DNA of 64,000 nt from Cyclobacteriaceae bacterium (GTDB lineage: Bacteria > Bacteroidota > Bacteroidia > Cytophagales > Cyclobacteriaceae): NCBI GenBank assembly GCA_025455015.1, contig JALONI010000004.1, positions 1 through 64,000 of the forward strand, in the 5' to 3' direction. The translations under genes and the position numbers were made by a program. The notes under the pieces were generated by a model, which saw nothing but the letters and a program-made list of their open reading frames with translations, was not told the DNA's origin and made no database searches. Position 1 is the first letter of the stretch, and every line of letters begins with the position of its first letter. Positions 1 to 11,227 of this stretch are shown piece after piece.

Positions 1-117
1 GTTCGTTAGGCAACGTAGCCCTAAAAGCAAGATGTGAGAAATCCAACCAAAATACAAAAAAGGGTGTCAAAGAAAGCATGTGGCAAGATGTTTGCCCCGA
101 TTATCAATATGGACGGC

Positions 118-147
118 TTGTTTTCTCCGTTGCACATTTTATCTTTG
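118..147 (+). promoter_or_regulatory. Putative Bacteroidota sigma-A promoter (-33 TTG, 19-nt spacer, -7 TATCTTTG)
   Basis: TTG at 118-120, 19 nt, TATCTTTG at 140-147, upstream of the ATG at 185; fits the TTTG-N19-TAnnTTTG consensus. Confidence 0.45.
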
Positions 148-184
148 ATATAGCGTTAAAAGAAAAAAGGCATGGTTTAGGTGT

Positions 185-1723
185 ATGATGAAGATCAGCG
201 CAGTCATTATTACGTACAACGAAGCGGCCAATATTTGTCGTTGCATCGACTCGATGAAAGACGTGGTGGACGAGATTATCGTGGTGGATTCTTTTTCGAA
301 AGATGCCACGCCTGAGTTGGCTAAAGCTAAAGGTGTGCGTTTTTTCCAGCATCCGTTTACGAGCCATCGCGAGCAGAAGAACATAGCGCTGGCCCATGCA
401 ACCTATGAATACATCCTTTCATTGGATGCAGACGAGCATCTATCGGCCCACTTGCGGGAATCAATCCGCCAGGCCAAGGCAGAGGGCAAGCACCGGGCAT
501 ACAGCATGAACCGACTTTCGTCATGGGGCGGCAAGTGGGTGAAGCACGGCAATTGGTACCCCGACCGAAAAATCCGCCTGTGGGATAGGCGGCTGGGGCA
601 ATGGGGTGGGGACAACCCTCATGAAAAGGTGATACTGGATGCCTCCGTGAAAGACGTTTGCCTGCTGAAGGGTGACCTCTTCCACAACGGCTACAAAAAC
701 GCGCAGGATGCGCTGCAAAAGATTCAGAAGTATTCCGATATATTTGCCCAAGAAAACCGCTACAAGCGGAAAAGTTCCATGTGGCAGATGATGCTCCATC
801 CTACCTTCGCCTTTTTTAAAAGCTTCGTCATAAAACGGGGTTTTTTGGATGGATACGAAGGCCTCATGGTCGCGGCTGCCTCAAGCAGCCATGCTTTTTA
901 TAAGTATGCAAAGCTTTACGAGGCCAATCGCAGAAACGAACCGGAACACCTGGATGCGAACGTGCTGGCATCGCCCTCCACGTCCTTGGTAATCACTACA
1001 TACAATCGGAAAGACGCGCTGGAACTGGTAATCCTTAGCGCATTGAATCAGTCGGTGCTACCCTCGGAGATAGTCATTGCAGACGATGGCTCCCGTTCCG
1101 ATACGGCCGACCTGATCGCTTCGTACAACGAAAAATCGCCAATCCCGATTGTACACTGCTGGCAGGAAGACAATGGCTTTCGGCTTTCGGCTGTACGAAA
1201 TCTGGCCATCTCCCAAGCCAAAGGCGACTACATCATCATGGTGGATGGCGATATCGTCCTGCACAAACATTTTGTCAGATCCCACCTACGCTATGCCGCA
1301 CCCAACCGCTTTTTGCAGGGCTCTCGGGTTTTGTTGCAAGAACCCCTCACCTACGAGGCGATGGCCACCAAGCGCTTTTTGCCTCTGTTTTCCCCGCTTT
1401 TTTCCTATCGCCTGACCGACCTTGCCCGCACCCGCGGATGCAATCAGAGCTTCTGGAAAGCCGATGTGTACGAGGTAAACGGCTTTAACGAGGATTTTTT
1501 GGGTTGGGGCAGAGAAGATACTGAGTTTATGGTGCGTATGCTCAACGCAGGCAAACACTGTTTCAAGGTGAAGCTGGAGGGATTTGGGTATCACTTATAC
1601 CACCCTGAAAGTTCAAAAAAGATGCTGGCGGCCAATCAGCAAATACTTGACGATGCCATTTCCAAAAAAAGCAAGCGCTGTACTAATGGCATCGACAAGT
1701 ACAGCGAAGTGTTGGTCTCGTGA
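185..1723 (+). CDS. Two-domain family 2 glycosyltransferase (WaaE/KdtX-like N-terminus plus chondroitin-polymerase/galactosyltransferase-like C-terminal GT2)
   Basis: 512 aa; N-terminal SAVIITYNEAANICRCIDSM...DEIIVVDSFSKD and a second GT2 start TSLVITTYNRKDALELVILSALNQ...IVIADDGS. Confidence 0.85.
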   Translation: MMKISAVIITYNEAANICRCIDSMKDVVDEIIVVDSFSKDATPELAKAKGVRFFQHPFTSHREQKNIALAHATYEYILSLDADEHLSAHLRESIRQAKAEGKHRAYSMNRLSSWGGKWVKHGNWYPDRKIRLWDRRLGQWGGDNPHEKVILDASVKDVCLLKGDLFHNGYKNAQDALQKIQKYSDIFAQENRYKRKSSMWQMMLHPTFAFFKSFVIKRGFLDGYEGLMVAAASSSHAFYKYAKLYEANRRNEPEHLDANVLASPSTSLVITTYNRKDALELVILSALNQSVLPSEIVIADDGSRSDTADLIASYNEKSPIPIVHCWQEDNGFRLSAVRNLAISQAKGDYIIMVDGDIVLHKHFVRSHLRYAAPNRFLQGSRVLLQEPLTYEAMATKRFLPLFSPLFSYRLTDLARTRGCNQSFWKADVYEVNGFNEDFLGWGREDTEFMVRMLNAGKHCFKVKLEGFGYHLYHPESSKKMLAANQQILDDAISKKSKRCTNGIDKYSEVLVS

Positions 1724-2502
1724 GTTCATGCCGCGATGTGGTGATTATGCCGTTTGGGCGGAAATCGCGTCTCAGCGATTGGCTTCTCAACACACATGCG
1801 CAACCCTTTGATATCATTCTCCTCTGCTATCATCGCACGGAAGAATGCAAGTTACCCTCGGGAAAAAACATTGCGGTCTTTGAATACCTCAGCTTCAAAT
1901 GGTGGATGATTCACGACTTCTTTCAAGACCATCCGGAGGCGCTTAGCCGGTACGATTCCTTTTTTTTTATCGATGATGATATTGAAATAACCGAGCCGGA
2001 TTTAAGGCGCTTGTTTTTGGTTTTCCGGGCATTGCCGCTGCAAATGGCCCAACCTTCACTCACTCGCGATTCGTTTATGAGTTGGCGGGCGTTGCGGCAT
2101 AAGCCGTTGTCCGGTTATCGACTGGTGACTACCGTAGAGTTGATGTGCCCGCTGATGAAACGCGAAGCCCTGCAATGCCTGCTGCCTACGTTCAAACTGA
2201 CGCAGTCTGGATGGGGAATTGACTTACTGTGGGGCAAACAACTACGGGAACGGTTTGGCCCGCGCCAGATAGCTGTCATCGATCGGCTGCAAGTGCGGCA
2301 CGGAAAACCCGTTGGGCTGGGCGAACTGTACGAAAAAATACAGCAGCCGGCCAAAGCAGAGGAGGACAAACTGAGGGATCAATTTGGCATCCGGCACTGG
2401 CGCATACGTGAAACAGAAAGATTTCCGCTAAACAAGATCGCGTCCTTTATTCGGTACTTTCAACTCCGGAAGTTTTTTTCTGGAGCTGATGAGCCGCGAT
2501 GA
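1720..2502 (+). CDS. DUF707-like putative glycosyltransferase
   Basis: 260 aa; GTG start overlaps the upstream TGA (GTGA); KWWM...YDSFFFIDDDIEI...WGIDLLWG resembles DUF707. Confidence 0.65.
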   Translation: MSSCRDVVIMPFGRKSRLSDWLLNTHAQPFDIILLCYHRTEECKLPSGKNIAVFEYLSFKWWMIHDFFQDHPEALSRYDSFFFIDDDIEITEPDLRRLFLVFRALPLQMAQPSLTRDSFMSWRALRHKPLSGYRLVTTVELMCPLMKREALQCLLPTFKLTQSGWGIDLLWGKQLRERFGPRQIAVIDRLQVRHGKPVGLGELYEKIQQPAKAEEDKLRDQFGIRHWRIRETERFPLNKIASFIRYFQLRKFFSGADEPR

Positions 2503-3508
2503 GCGCTGCCCAAGCCGTCATCACGCTTTCTTCTTCTGCTCGGTGCGAGTAGGTTTCCCGAATGAAGGTTCGGGCCCGCTCCCTCATGCTTGAAAATGCG
2601 AGTGAATTTTCAGAGAGTTCCGCCACCACCCGCTCCACGGTCTCAACAAACGACACGATGTTGCCGTTTTCGATGGGGAAACAAGTGGTCGGATTCATGA
2701 ATTCTCTTCCCGCCTCCCCGTGATAGCCGACCACCACACAGCCACTGAGCATTGCCTCGGCCGGTGGCAGCCCAAAACCCTCGATGTTCCCAAAATTTAG
2801 CATGACGGAGGCCTCGCCAAAGGCCTTGGCAACTACCTCCTCGGGGCCCTCCACGCAGGTAAGCTCAAAGCCCCTCAACTTGTTTCGGCTGCCGAGCAGG
2901 CTGATCACCTGTGTCACGTCCTGCCGATTCTTGAACGAGAGATACGCGATCATTTGTTTTTTGGGCGACTGCGGCTGAAAACGTGTTGCATCGATGGCGT
3001 AAAAAATCCGGTAGACGGCCCGCTCGGGGAAGGCAAATTTTAGGTACCGGAAGTTTTCCTCCGACACGCAGATGGTGCCAAGGCAAGAGGTGAGATCGTA
3101 CGGGTTTGAGAGGCGATGAGGGGTGACGGGATACCCCATGAACGTATAATAGGGATTCTGGTTATAGATCACTTTGGCCCATGGTCCGTGAAATAGATCA
3201 TAGGCCAGATAGCGATAGCGATTTTTGGAGAACCTTTTTTTCAATCTTCCCCAAAGGCCTGCGGTGGAACGGTTGTGGTTGACCCACACGCCCAAATATT
3301 CGGGCATCACCACAATGTCATCGGACTGAATCAGCGATGTGTTCCAATAGACCACCGGTACCTGGTGTGCGAAATGCGTGAGCCGGAATCCTTTACGGGT
3401 ATGCAAGGCAAAAGCACGGTAGCCGTGGCGATTCAACAACTCAATGTGGCGATACATCATCTTCACGCCACCAGAAAAATAGTCCGGCAAATAGTAGAAT
3501 ATTCGCAC
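2447..3508 (-). CDS. Glycosyltransferase family 4-like (group 1) protein
   Basis: 353 aa; N-term MRIFYYLPDYFSGGVKMMYRHIELLNRHGY; C-term EGFGLPPAEAMLSGCVVVGYHGEAGREF typical of GT-B GT4. Confidence 0.8.
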   Translation of the reverse strand: MRIFYYLPDYFSGGVKMMYRHIELLNRHGYRAFALHTRKGFRLTHFAHQVPVVYWNTSLIQSDDIVVMPEYLGVWVNHNRSTAGLWGRLKKRFSKNRYRYLAYDLFHGPWAKVIYNQNPYYTFMGYPVTPHRLSNPYDLTSCLGTICVSEENFRYLKFAFPERAVYRIFYAIDATRFQPQSPKKQMIAYLSFKNRQDVTQVISLLGSRNKLRGFELTCVEGPEEVVAKAFGEASVMLNFGNIEGFGLPPAEAMLSGCVVVGYHGEAGREFMNPTTCFPIENGNIVSFVETVERVVAELSENSLAFSSMRERARTFIRETYSHRAEEESVMTAWAALIAAHQLQKKTSGVESTE

Positions 3509-3556
3509 GAGGGCAGGTTTTAGGTTAAGGGTGCAAGGTAGAATTTAATTCTTTAC

Positions 3557-3564
3557 TACCTTTG
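3557..3564 (+). promoter_or_regulatory. Possible -7 box TACCTTTG upstream of the sigma factor gene
   Basis: TAnnTTTG match ending 7 nt before the ATG at 3572; no clear -33. Confidence 0.3.
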
Positions 3565-3571
3565 GTGTCGT

Positions 3572-4159
3572 ATGGAGGAAATACTTGAGCGCCCGCACTA
3601 TTCCCAATCGGAAAAAGAGGCCATCTTCAACCATGAGTTCCTCCCCCACATCAACGCCATGTATAACTTTGGCTACCGCCTCACCCTGGACCGTGACGAT
3701 GCCAAGGACTTAGTACAAGACACCTACCTGAAGGCGTACCGGTTTATCGATTCTTTTCAGCAGGGAACTAACGCCAAGGCTTGGCTGTTCCGCATTTTAA
3801 AAAACAGTTTTATCAATGATTATCGAAAGAAGAGCAAGGAGCCTTCGAAAGTCGATTATCAGGAAGTAGAGACGTACTACAATTCGGAGGAGGTAGACCG
3901 GCAAATCACCCCGGATTTGAGGGTGGAGTCGCTCAGCAACATGATTGGCGATGAGGTGTCCAACGCGCTCAACTCGCTGGACGTAGACTTTCGCACCGTC
4001 ATCATTCTTTGTGACCTGGAAGGGTTTAAATATGAGGAAATGGCCAAAATACTGGATATACCCATCGGCACGGTGCGCAGCCGCCTGCACCGCGCCCGCG
4101 CATTGCTAAAGGAAAAACTAAGTCACTATGCCAAGGAAATGGGTTACACTAAATCATAG
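3572..4159 (+). CDS. ECF-type RNA polymerase sigma factor (SigR/RpoE-like)
   Basis: 195 aa; sigma-70 region 2 (YRLTLDRDDAKDLVQDTYLKAYRFIDSFQQGTNAKAWLFRILKNSFINDYRKKS) and region 4 (GFKYEEMAKILDIPIGTVRSRLHRAR). Confidence 0.93.
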   Translation: MEEILERPHYSQSEKEAIFNHEFLPHINAMYNFGYRLTLDRDDAKDLVQDTYLKAYRFIDSFQQGTNAKAWLFRILKNSFINDYRKKSKEPSKVDYQEVETYYNSEEVDRQITPDLRVESLSNMIGDEVSNALNSLDVDFRTVIILCDLEGFKYEEMAKILDIPIGTVRSRLHRARALLKEKLSHYAKEMGYTKS

Positions 4160-4162
4160 CCT

Positions 4163-4438
4163 ATGAACACCCCTCAGGAACCCCACAAGAAAAAGGAAGA
4201 CTGTAGTAACCAGAACGAATGCCTGAAGTTGTTGCAGGCCGTATTGGATGGCGATGCCACCCCCGAGCAGCGCGAGCATTTCCTGAAAGAACACCTGGAG
4301 GGATGCATGCCGTGCTACAAGAACTACAACCTGGAAGTAATGCTGCGGGAAAAGATAAAAACCAAGTGCTGCAGCGAGGCCCCCGGAGACCTGATGGAGG
4401 CCATCAAACAAAAGGTCAGTCAACTCGCCTCGCGTTAG
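4163..4438 (+). CDS. Zinc-binding anti-sigma factor (RsrA/ZAS-like)
   Basis: 91 aa directly after the ECF sigma gene; HX3CX2C motif HLEGCMPC. Confidence 0.75.
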   Translation: MNTPQEPHKKKEDCSNQNECLKLLQAVLDGDATPEQREHFLKEHLEGCMPCYKNYNLEVMLREKIKTKCCSEAPGDLMEAIKQKVSQLASR

Positions 4439-4445
4439 TACCATC

Positions 4446-5021
4446 ATGGCAGGCAAAGCACTTATTTTTTCTGCCCCCAGCGGCTCGGGCAAAACCACCA
4501 TTGTCAAGCACCTGGTGGCCACCAACCCCGACCTGGGTTTTTCCATCTCTGCCTCCACCCGCGACAGGCGAGGCCGCACGGAGGAAAACGGCAAAGACTA
4601 TTACTTCCTCACCCCTCAGGAGTTCAAAAAAAAAATTGATACCGATGAATTCATCGAGTGGGAAGAAGTGTACGCAGGCAATTTTTACGGGACACTGAAA
4701 TCTGAAATCGAGCGTATTTGGGCGGCCGGTAAAAACGTCATTTTTGACGTGGACGTAAAAGGCGGCATCAACCTGAAAAAATACTTTGGCGAACGGGCCC
4801 TGTCCGTGTTTGTAAAAGTGCCCTCGCTGCACGTGTTGCGCGCGCGCCTGAACGAACGCGGCACCGAAACACCGGAAAGCCTGTCGCGCAGGTTGTTCAA
4901 GGCCGAGTTCGAAATGACCTTCCAGGACAAGTTTGACGTGGTTCTGGTAAACGATGAACTGGCGCATGCCAAAGCGGAGGCCCAGCGGCTCTATGATGCG
5001 TTCAGAAAAAAAGCCACATGA
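4446..5021 (+). CDS. gmk: Guanylate kinase
   Basis: 191 aa; P-loop [34 protein letters not shown]. Confidence 0.96.
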   Translation: MAGKALIFSAPSGSGKTTIVKHLVATNPDLGFSISASTRDRRGRTEENGKDYYFLTPQEFKKKIDTDEFIEWEEVYAGNFYGTLKSEIERIWAAGKNVIFDVDVKGGINLKKYFGERALSVFVKVPSLHVLRARLNERGTETPESLSRRLFKAEFEMTFQDKFDVVLVNDELAHAKAEAQRLYDAFRKKAT

Positions 5022-5593
5022 AAATAGGGCTTTTTTTTGGCTCGTTTAACCCCATTCATGTGGGGCACCTCATCATCGCCAATGTCATGGCCGAAAACAC
5101 CGATCTGACCAAAGTGTGGTTGGTAGTCTCGCCCCAAAATCCCTTCAAACCCAGCCGCGGGTTGTTGCATGAGTTTGATCGCTACGACATGGCCAAGGCG
5201 GCCGTAGCCGACCATTACAAAGTAGAGGTATCGGACGTGGAATTTCACCTGCCACGCCCCAGCTACACCATTGATACGCTTACCCACCTGGCAGAGAAAT
5301 TTCCGGGCAAACAATTCAAGGTGATTCTGGGGGATGATAACCTGGTTCAGTTTTCGCGGTGGAAGAACCACCAGCAGATTCTGGATCAGTATGGACTGTA
5401 CGTGTACCCGCGCCCGGGCACGCAAGCCCATGAGTGGAGCACCCACCCCGCCATCAACTACGTACAGGCACCCTTGCTGGATATTTCCGCCACATACATA
5501 CGTCAATGCATACGCGAGGGCAAAAGCATACGTTATCTGGTGCCGGAGGCAGTGGAGCGAATGATTGAGCAAAAGCATTTTTATCGCAATTAA
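5018..5593 (+). CDS. nadD: Nicotinate-nucleotide adenylyltransferase
   Basis: 191 aa; [43 protein letters not shown] overlap with gmk. Confidence 0.95.
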   Translation: MKIGLFFGSFNPIHVGHLIIANVMAENTDLTKVWLVVSPQNPFKPSRGLLHEFDRYDMAKAAVADHYKVEVSDVEFHLPRPSYTIDTLTHLAEKFPGKQFKVILGDDNLVQFSRWKNHQQILDQYGLYVYPRPGTQAHEWSTHPAINYVQAPLLDISATYIRQCIREGKSIRYLVPEAVERMIEQKHFYRN

Positions 5594-5652
5594 ATGCCGG
5601 TAACAGAACCAAAGGCGTCTTTATCCGTTGTGTTGATTTGTGCGCGCGCTAC

Positions 5653-8334
5653 ATGAAAATGAGTAAGAAGCATTTCTGGCTGGTGATAGCCTTGCTGGCC
5701 ATGGCCCCCGGTGTACGCGCGGGTGGCATCCGCGGTCAGGTGAAAGCCGAGGATGGCTCGGCACTGGCCTACGCCTCCATTTTTGTAAAGCAGGCGGGCA
5801 CCGGTGCGGCCTCCGACCTGGATGGCAACTATGAGCTGGCGCTGGCCCCCGGCACCTACGAGGTGTTATTCCAATACTTGGGTTATGAAACCATCAGCCG
5901 GCAAGTGACCGTAGGCGAAGGCGTTGAGACGATCAACGTCATCCTCAAAACCCAAGTGGTGGTTCTGAAAGACGTGGTGGTGCGCGCGGGCAACGAAGAC
6001 CCTGCCTACACCATCATGCGCAAGGCTATTTCCAAAGCCAAATATCACATTCAGCAGGTAGATGCCTATTCTGCCAAAGTGTATGTGAAAGGCAAAGGCC
6101 AGTTGAAGGACTACCCATGGTACGCGAAAAAAATGATCGAGAAGGAGGGCATCACTAAAGACCGGCTGTTTGTGTCCGAGTCCGTCAGCGAAATAAAGTA
6201 CACGCGGCCCAACAAGTTCGAAGAGAAAGTGATAGCCGTGTATAGCAATGGCGATGCCAATGATACTTCGCCCAATGCCTATGTATTTGGTAGCTTCTAT
6301 CAGCCCGAAATAGCCGAAACGGTTTCTCCATTGTCGCCCAAATCGTTTTCCTACTACCGGTTTGAATACCTGGGCACCACGCGTGACGGAACCCACGAGA
6401 TCAGTAAGATACGGGTGATACCGCGATCAAAAGGCGACAACGTTTTTGACGGGATCATTTTTATAGTGGAAGATGCCTGGAGCATCCACAGTTTGGATTT
6501 GCATGCGATCAAATTGGGGATACACTTTTATGTGAAGCAGATATACAATCCGATACAGGCCACCCCCGCCCGCGAAAATGGCACCGCCTGGATGCCTGTA
6601 TCACAGCAGTTTCGGGTGGAGGGCAAGGTTTTTGGCTTTGACTTTGAATATACCTACCTGGCCACCGTGCGCGACTACCAGATTACCCTAAACCCCGAGC
6701 TGCCCGCGGAGTTGGTGGTCATTGACGAGAAAGTGCAGAAAGAGGAGGCCAAGCGGGTAGAGCAGAAGTTTTCGTCAAAAGGAAAGGACATTCAAAAGCG
6801 GCTGGCGGAGGGCAAGGAAGTGACGCGGAAGGAGCTAAACCAAGTAATCAAAGAATACGAAAAGCAGGAGATACGCGAACAGAAAGAACCCGATGTAGTG
6901 TCGGCCAGTGTGTTTGACATTGATTCGTTGGCATACAAAAAAGACTCAGCCTTTTGGGCGAACATCCGCCCGATGCCGTTGACCAAACAAGAAGAGATCG
7001 GCTACAAGATCAGTGACAGCCTGGCGCAGGTTGAAAAAAAACGCGAAGCCGGAGATTCGCTCAAGCCCTCCAAGAACAAAGGATTTCAGGTGTGGGATGT
7101 TTTACGGGGCGACCGGTACAAACTGAACGAAACATCCGATTTTCAGATTCATACACCCTTTGGCGGCTTTAACACCGTGGAAGGATGGAACCTCATTTAC
7201 AAGATGACCTACTACAAGCGGTGGGCAAAAAAAGTAGGTGTCGATACGCTTCAGTCTGACCGCGTCAAACGTCCGGTGATTTACCGGAGGCTGGCGATCA
7301 GCCCGATTGCCCGCTATGCATTTGCGCGCGAAACGCTGTCAGGCATTTTGCGCATCGACTACCGCAGCCCCACGCAGCGCTATACGCTGGAAGCGGGCCG
7401 CTATGTGCAACAGTTTAACGAGAGCGATCCGATTCATCCGGTGGTGAACACCATCACCACATTATTCTGGGCCGACAACCTGATGAAGCTGTATGAGCGC
7501 GACTTTGTGGAGTTGAATGTGAGGCAGAACCTCAGCGACAAATATACCCTACGGGCAGGCACCACCTGGGCGCGCAGGCGCGAGTTGGTCAATAACACTA
7601 ACTTCACGCTCTTCCGCGCCAACCGCGAGGAGTACACGCCCAATGCACCGGTGAATGTAGAACTGCCCGACACACGGTTCCCCACCCACGAAGCCTTCGT
7701 GGCGCATGTGGGGTTGGAGGCGCGCCCCTGGCAAAAGTACCGTATGCGCAACGGCATCAAACAGCGCATTAATTTTTCATCGCCCACGTTTTTGCTTGAC
7801 TATCGAAAGGGATTCTCAGGCATGCTGGGGAGTGATGTGGACTTTGACTACCTGGAGGCGGGGGTAAAGCACCAACTGCGTTTTGGCATTCGAGGTACGC
7901 TTGATCTATCGCTCAAGGCAGGCAAATTCCTGACCGATGACCGCCTGTATTTCATGGACTATCAGCATTTCATGGGAAATCGCACCCCGTTTATCACCAC
8001 CGACCCGGTAGGCAGCTTTCGCTTGATGGACTACTACCAGTTTAGCACACGCGATCAATTTTTTCTGGCCAACGTGCACTACCACTGGCGGAAGTTTTTA
8101 ATCACGCGCATCCCCAAAGTACGGTTGATGGGCATGACCGAAAACCTGTTTGTCAATTATCTGACCACACCCGCGGCTGGCCGCTACACCGAACTCGGCT
8201 ATGGGCTCGAGGGTATTTTGCGCGTGTTCCGCCTGGAGGCGGCCATCGGCTTCCGCGATGACCAAATACAAAACTTCAACTATGGCTTCCGCATTGGCAT
8301 AGCCACCTCCATCAGCGTCAATTTCAGCGACTAA
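5653..8334 (+). CDS. DUF5686 / carboxypeptidase-regulatory-like domain outer membrane protein
   Basis: ~893 aa; signal peptide, GIRGQVKAEDGSALAYASIFVKQAGTGAASDLDGNYEL; the track start at 5638 is TTG, ATG 5653 preferred. Confidence 0.8.
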   Translation: MKMSKKHFWLVIALLAMAPGVRAGGIRGQVKAEDGSALAYASIFVKQAGTGAASDLDGNYELALAPGTYEVLFQYLGYETISRQVTVGEGVETINVILKTQVVVLKDVVVRAGNEDPAYTIMRKAISKAKYHIQQVDAYSAKVYVKGKGQLKDYPWYAKKMIEKEGITKDRLFVSESVSEIKYTRPNKFEEKVIAVYSNGDANDTSPNAYVFGSFYQPEIAETVSPLSPKSFSYYRFEYLGTTRDGTHEISKIRVIPRSKGDNVFDGIIFIVEDAWSIHSLDLHAIKLGIHFYVKQIYNPIQATPARENGTAWMPVSQQFRVEGKVFGFDFEYTYLATVRDYQITLNPELPAELVVIDEKVQKEEAKRVEQKFSSKGKDIQKRLAEGKEVTRKELNQVIKEYEKQEIREQKEPDVVSASVFDIDSLAYKKDSAFWANIRPMPLTKQEEIGYKISDSLAQVEKKREAGDSLKPSKNKGFQVWDVLRGDRYKLNETSDFQIHTPFGGFNTVEGWNLIYKMTYYKRWAKKVGVDTLQSDRVKRPVIYRRLAISPIARYAFARETLSGILRIDYRSPTQRYTLEAGRYVQQFNESDPIHPVVNTITTLFWADNLMKLYERDFVELNVRQNLSDKYTLRAGTTWARRRELVNNTNFTLFRANREEYTPNAPVNVELPDTRFPTHEAFVAHVGLEARPWQKYRMRNGIKQRINFSSPTFLLDYRKGFSGMLGSDVDFDYLEAGVKHQLRFGIRGTLDLSLKAGKFLTDDRLYFMDYQHFMGNRTPFITTDPVGSFRLMDYYQFSTRDQFFLANVHYHWRKFLITRIPKVRLMGMTENLFVNYLTTPAAGRYTELGYGLEGILRVFRLEAAIGFRDDQIQNFNYGFRIGIATSISVNFSD

Positions 8335-8353
8335 CCCGCGGGGGTGGTTAACT

Positions 8354-10972
8354 TTACTCCACCACTTCAGCCGCGATCACGTTTTCGAACACGAAATCTG
8401 TTTCGTTTTGCAAGTCTACATAGATGACCGCGTCTTTGGTTACCCGGCCCGCCAGTATCTGTTTGGAAAGCTCATTTAATATTTCGCGCTGAAGCACGCG
8501 CTTCAGCGGGCGCGCGCCATACTGCGGGTCGAAACCCAACCTGGCCAGCCGCTCGCGGGCTGCATCGCTCACATCCAGTTTCACCCCACCTTCGGCCAAG
8601 CGCTGGCGCACTAAGTTCACCTGGATGTCCACAATCTTGCGGATGTCGGCCTGACTCAGTGGGCGGAACATGATGATTTCATCGATGCGATTGATGAACT
8701 CCGGGCGCACGGATTTTTTCAGCAAATCCAGCACCTGATCTTTGGTGTCTTCCAGCACTTCGAAATAATTGGTGTCGGTCATTTTCTCGAAGTTTTCCTG
8801 AATGATGCCCGACCCGATGTTGGTGGTCATGATGATGATGGTATTTTTGAAATTGGCCACGCGCCCTTTGTTGTCCGTCAGGCGTCCATCATCCAGCACT
8901 TGCAGGAGTATGTTAAACACATCGGGGTGCGCCTTCTCGATTTCGTCCAGCAGAATCACACTGTACGGCTTTCTGCGGATGGCCTCCGTCAGTTGGCCGC
9001 CCTCCTCGTACCCCACATAGCCGGGAGGTGCCCCGATCAGTCGGCTCACGGAGTGACGCTCCTGGTACTCGCTCATATCAATACGCACCATGGCGTGTTC
9101 GTCATTGAAGAGATACTCGGCCAAGGCTTTTGACAGTTCGGTTTTGCCCACGCCCGTGGTGCCCATGAAGATAAACGAACCAATCGGCCGCTTGGGGTCT
9201 TGTAGCCCCGCCCGGCTCCTGCGCACGGCATCGCTCAGTGCCTTGATGGCTTCTTCCTGACCGGCCACACGTTTGCTCAGTTCTTTTTCTAAGGTGAGCA
9301 GTTTTTCGCGTTCGCTTTGCAGCATTTTGGATACCGGTATGCCGGTCCACTTGGCCACCACCTCGGCAATGTCTTCACTGTCTACCTCTTCCTTCAAAAG
9401 CTGCTGACCGTTTTGCAGTTCTTTCATTTGCTGCTGTGCTTCTTTCAAACGTTTTTCTGCTTCGGTCATCTTGCCATAGCGGATTTCAGCCACGCGTCCA
9501 TAGTCACCTGCTTTTTCGGCCTGCTCGGCCTCAAACTTAAGTTTGTCCAGGTTTTCTTTTTCTTTTTGGATGCCGGCCACAATGGCTTTTTCACTTTCCC
9601 ACTTGGCCTTGAGCGAATGCCGTTGCTCACTCAGTTCGGCTATTTCTTTGGTGAGCGAGGCTTCTTTGTCTTTGTTTTTTTCCCTGCGGATGGCCTCGCG
9701 CTCAATCTCCAGTTGCATGATTTTGCGGTTCAATTCGTCTAACTCTTCGGGCAGCGAATCCATTTCCAACCGCAACTTGGAGGCGGCCTCATCCATCAGG
9801 TCAATAGCCTTGTCGGGCAGAAAGCGATCGGAAATGTAGCGGCTGGATAACTCCACCGAGGCAATGACCGCATCGTCTTTGATGCGCACCCCATGGTGCA
9901 GCTCGTATTTGTCTTTGATTCCCCGCAAGATCGAAATCGAATCGTCTACCGAGGGCTCATCCACTAACACGGTTTGGAAACGCCTTTCCAGTGCCTTGTC
10001 CTTTTCGATGTATTTTTGGTATTCTTTGAGCGTGGTGGCACCAATGGCGTGCAGTTCTCCGCGGGCCAACGCAGGTTTCAACAGATTGGCCGCATCCATG
10101 GCGCCTTCGCCACCGCCCCCCGCGCCAATCAGCGTGTGTATTTCATCAATAAATAAAATGATTTCGCCATTGGAGTCAGTAACCTCTTTGATCACGGCTT
10201 TCAAGCGCTCTTCAAACTCGCCTTTGTATTTGGCCCCGGCTACCAGCAAGCCCATGTCCAACGACACAAGCGTTTTGCTCTTGAGATTTTCAGGCACGTC
10301 ACCATTCACGATGCGTTGCGCCATGCCCTCTACGATGGCGGTCTTGCCAACACCGGGTTCGCCCAGCAGGATGGGGTTATTTTTGGTTCTGCGCGAGAGT
10401 ATCTGCAACACGCGTCTGATTTCCTCATCGCGCCCAATGACCGGATCAATTTTCCCTTTCTTGGCCAGCTCGTTCAGGTTTTTGGAGTAGCGCTCCAGCG
10501 ATTTGTATTTCGCTTCCGCATTCGGATCGGTTACCTGACTGCCACCGCGCAGGTCGTGTATGGCCTTGGTCAGTGCTGGACGCTCCGCCCCGGCATCTTT
10601 CAACAACGCGCCCGCCTTTTCTTTACTCTGAAGCAACGCCAGCAGCAGGTGCTCAATGGAAATGTAGTCGTCTTTGAACGTGCGCAATTCCTTTTCGGCT
10701 GTCTGCAATACCGCGTTGGAGGCAGCCGACAAATACGGTTGCTGACCGCTGACGCGCGGATAGCTTTGCACTAACTCCTCCAACTTGCGCGACAACAGCG
10801 TTGCGTTGACACCTGCCTTTTTAAACAGGTAGCCAGACACATTTTCATCCGTTTCCAGAATGGCCTTGAGCAGATGGCCCGGCTCAATGGCCTGTTGCTG
10901 CAGGCTGGTGACAAGCTCGGCCGACTTCTGCAAGGCTTCTTGCGATTTTATCGTGAATTTCTCAAAGTTCAT
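8354..10972 (-). CDS. clpB: ATP-dependent chaperone ClpB
   Basis: Two AAA+ modules ([29 protein letters not shown]), Clp-N repeats, middle coiled coil; start set at MNFEKF. Confidence 0.97.
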   Translation of the reverse strand: MNFEKFTIKSQEALQKSAELVTSLQQQAIEPGHLLKAILETDENVSGYLFKKAGVNATLLSRKLEELVQSYPRVSGQQPYLSAASNAVLQTAEKELRTFKDDYISIEHLLLALLQSKEKAGALLKDAGAERPALTKAIHDLRGGSQVTDPNAEAKYKSLERYSKNLNELAKKGKIDPVIGRDEEIRRVLQILSRRTKNNPILLGEPGVGKTAIVEGMAQRIVNGDVPENLKSKTLVSLDMGLLVAGAKYKGEFEERLKAVIKEVTDSNGEIILFIDEIHTLIGAGGGGEGAMDAANLLKPALARGELHAIGATTLKEYQKYIEKDKALERRFQTVLVDEPSVDDSISILRGIKDKYELHHGVRIKDDAVIASVELSSRYISDRFLPDKAIDLMDEAASKLRLEMDSLPEELDELNRKIMQLEIEREAIRREKNKDKEASLTKEIAELSEQRHSLKAKWESEKAIVAGIQKEKENLDKLKFEAEQAEKAGDYGRVAEIRYGKMTEAEKRLKEAQQQMKELQNGQQLLKEEVDSEDIAEVVAKWTGIPVSKMLQSEREKLLTLEKELSKRVAGQEEAIKALSDAVRRSRAGLQDPKRPIGSFIFMGTTGVGKTELSKALAEYLFNDEHAMVRIDMSEYQERHSVSRLIGAPPGYVGYEEGGQLTEAIRRKPYSVILLDEIEKAHPDVFNILLQVLDDGRLTDNKGRVANFKNTIIIMTTNIGSGIIQENFEKMTDTNYFEVLEDTKDQVLDLLKKSVRPEFINRIDEIIMFRPLSQADIRKIVDIQVNLVRQRLAEGGVKLDVSDAARERLARLGFDPQYGARPLKRVLQREILNELSKQILAGRVTKDAVIYVDLQNETDFVFENVIAAEVVE

Positions 10973-11227
10973 GGCAATAGCAATTGGGTACGGTGGACAG
11001 GTATCAAAAGGCAATCCATGAGCGATTTGGAAAAATTTGCGGAAATAGTGACAGGAAAAAGTTCATGTTTTTAACAAAGAAAGCCAAGTTGACGTGTGGC
11101 GTGCCAAGATGGTTGTCGGCACAGGTTGGCCGTTCACCCTTTTCTGTTGCAACTCACCGCCTGTTTGCGCACAAGCACTCGGGTTTGACATTGTTTTTGC
11201 CTTGCACGAGTGTAAAAGTGGATAGAC

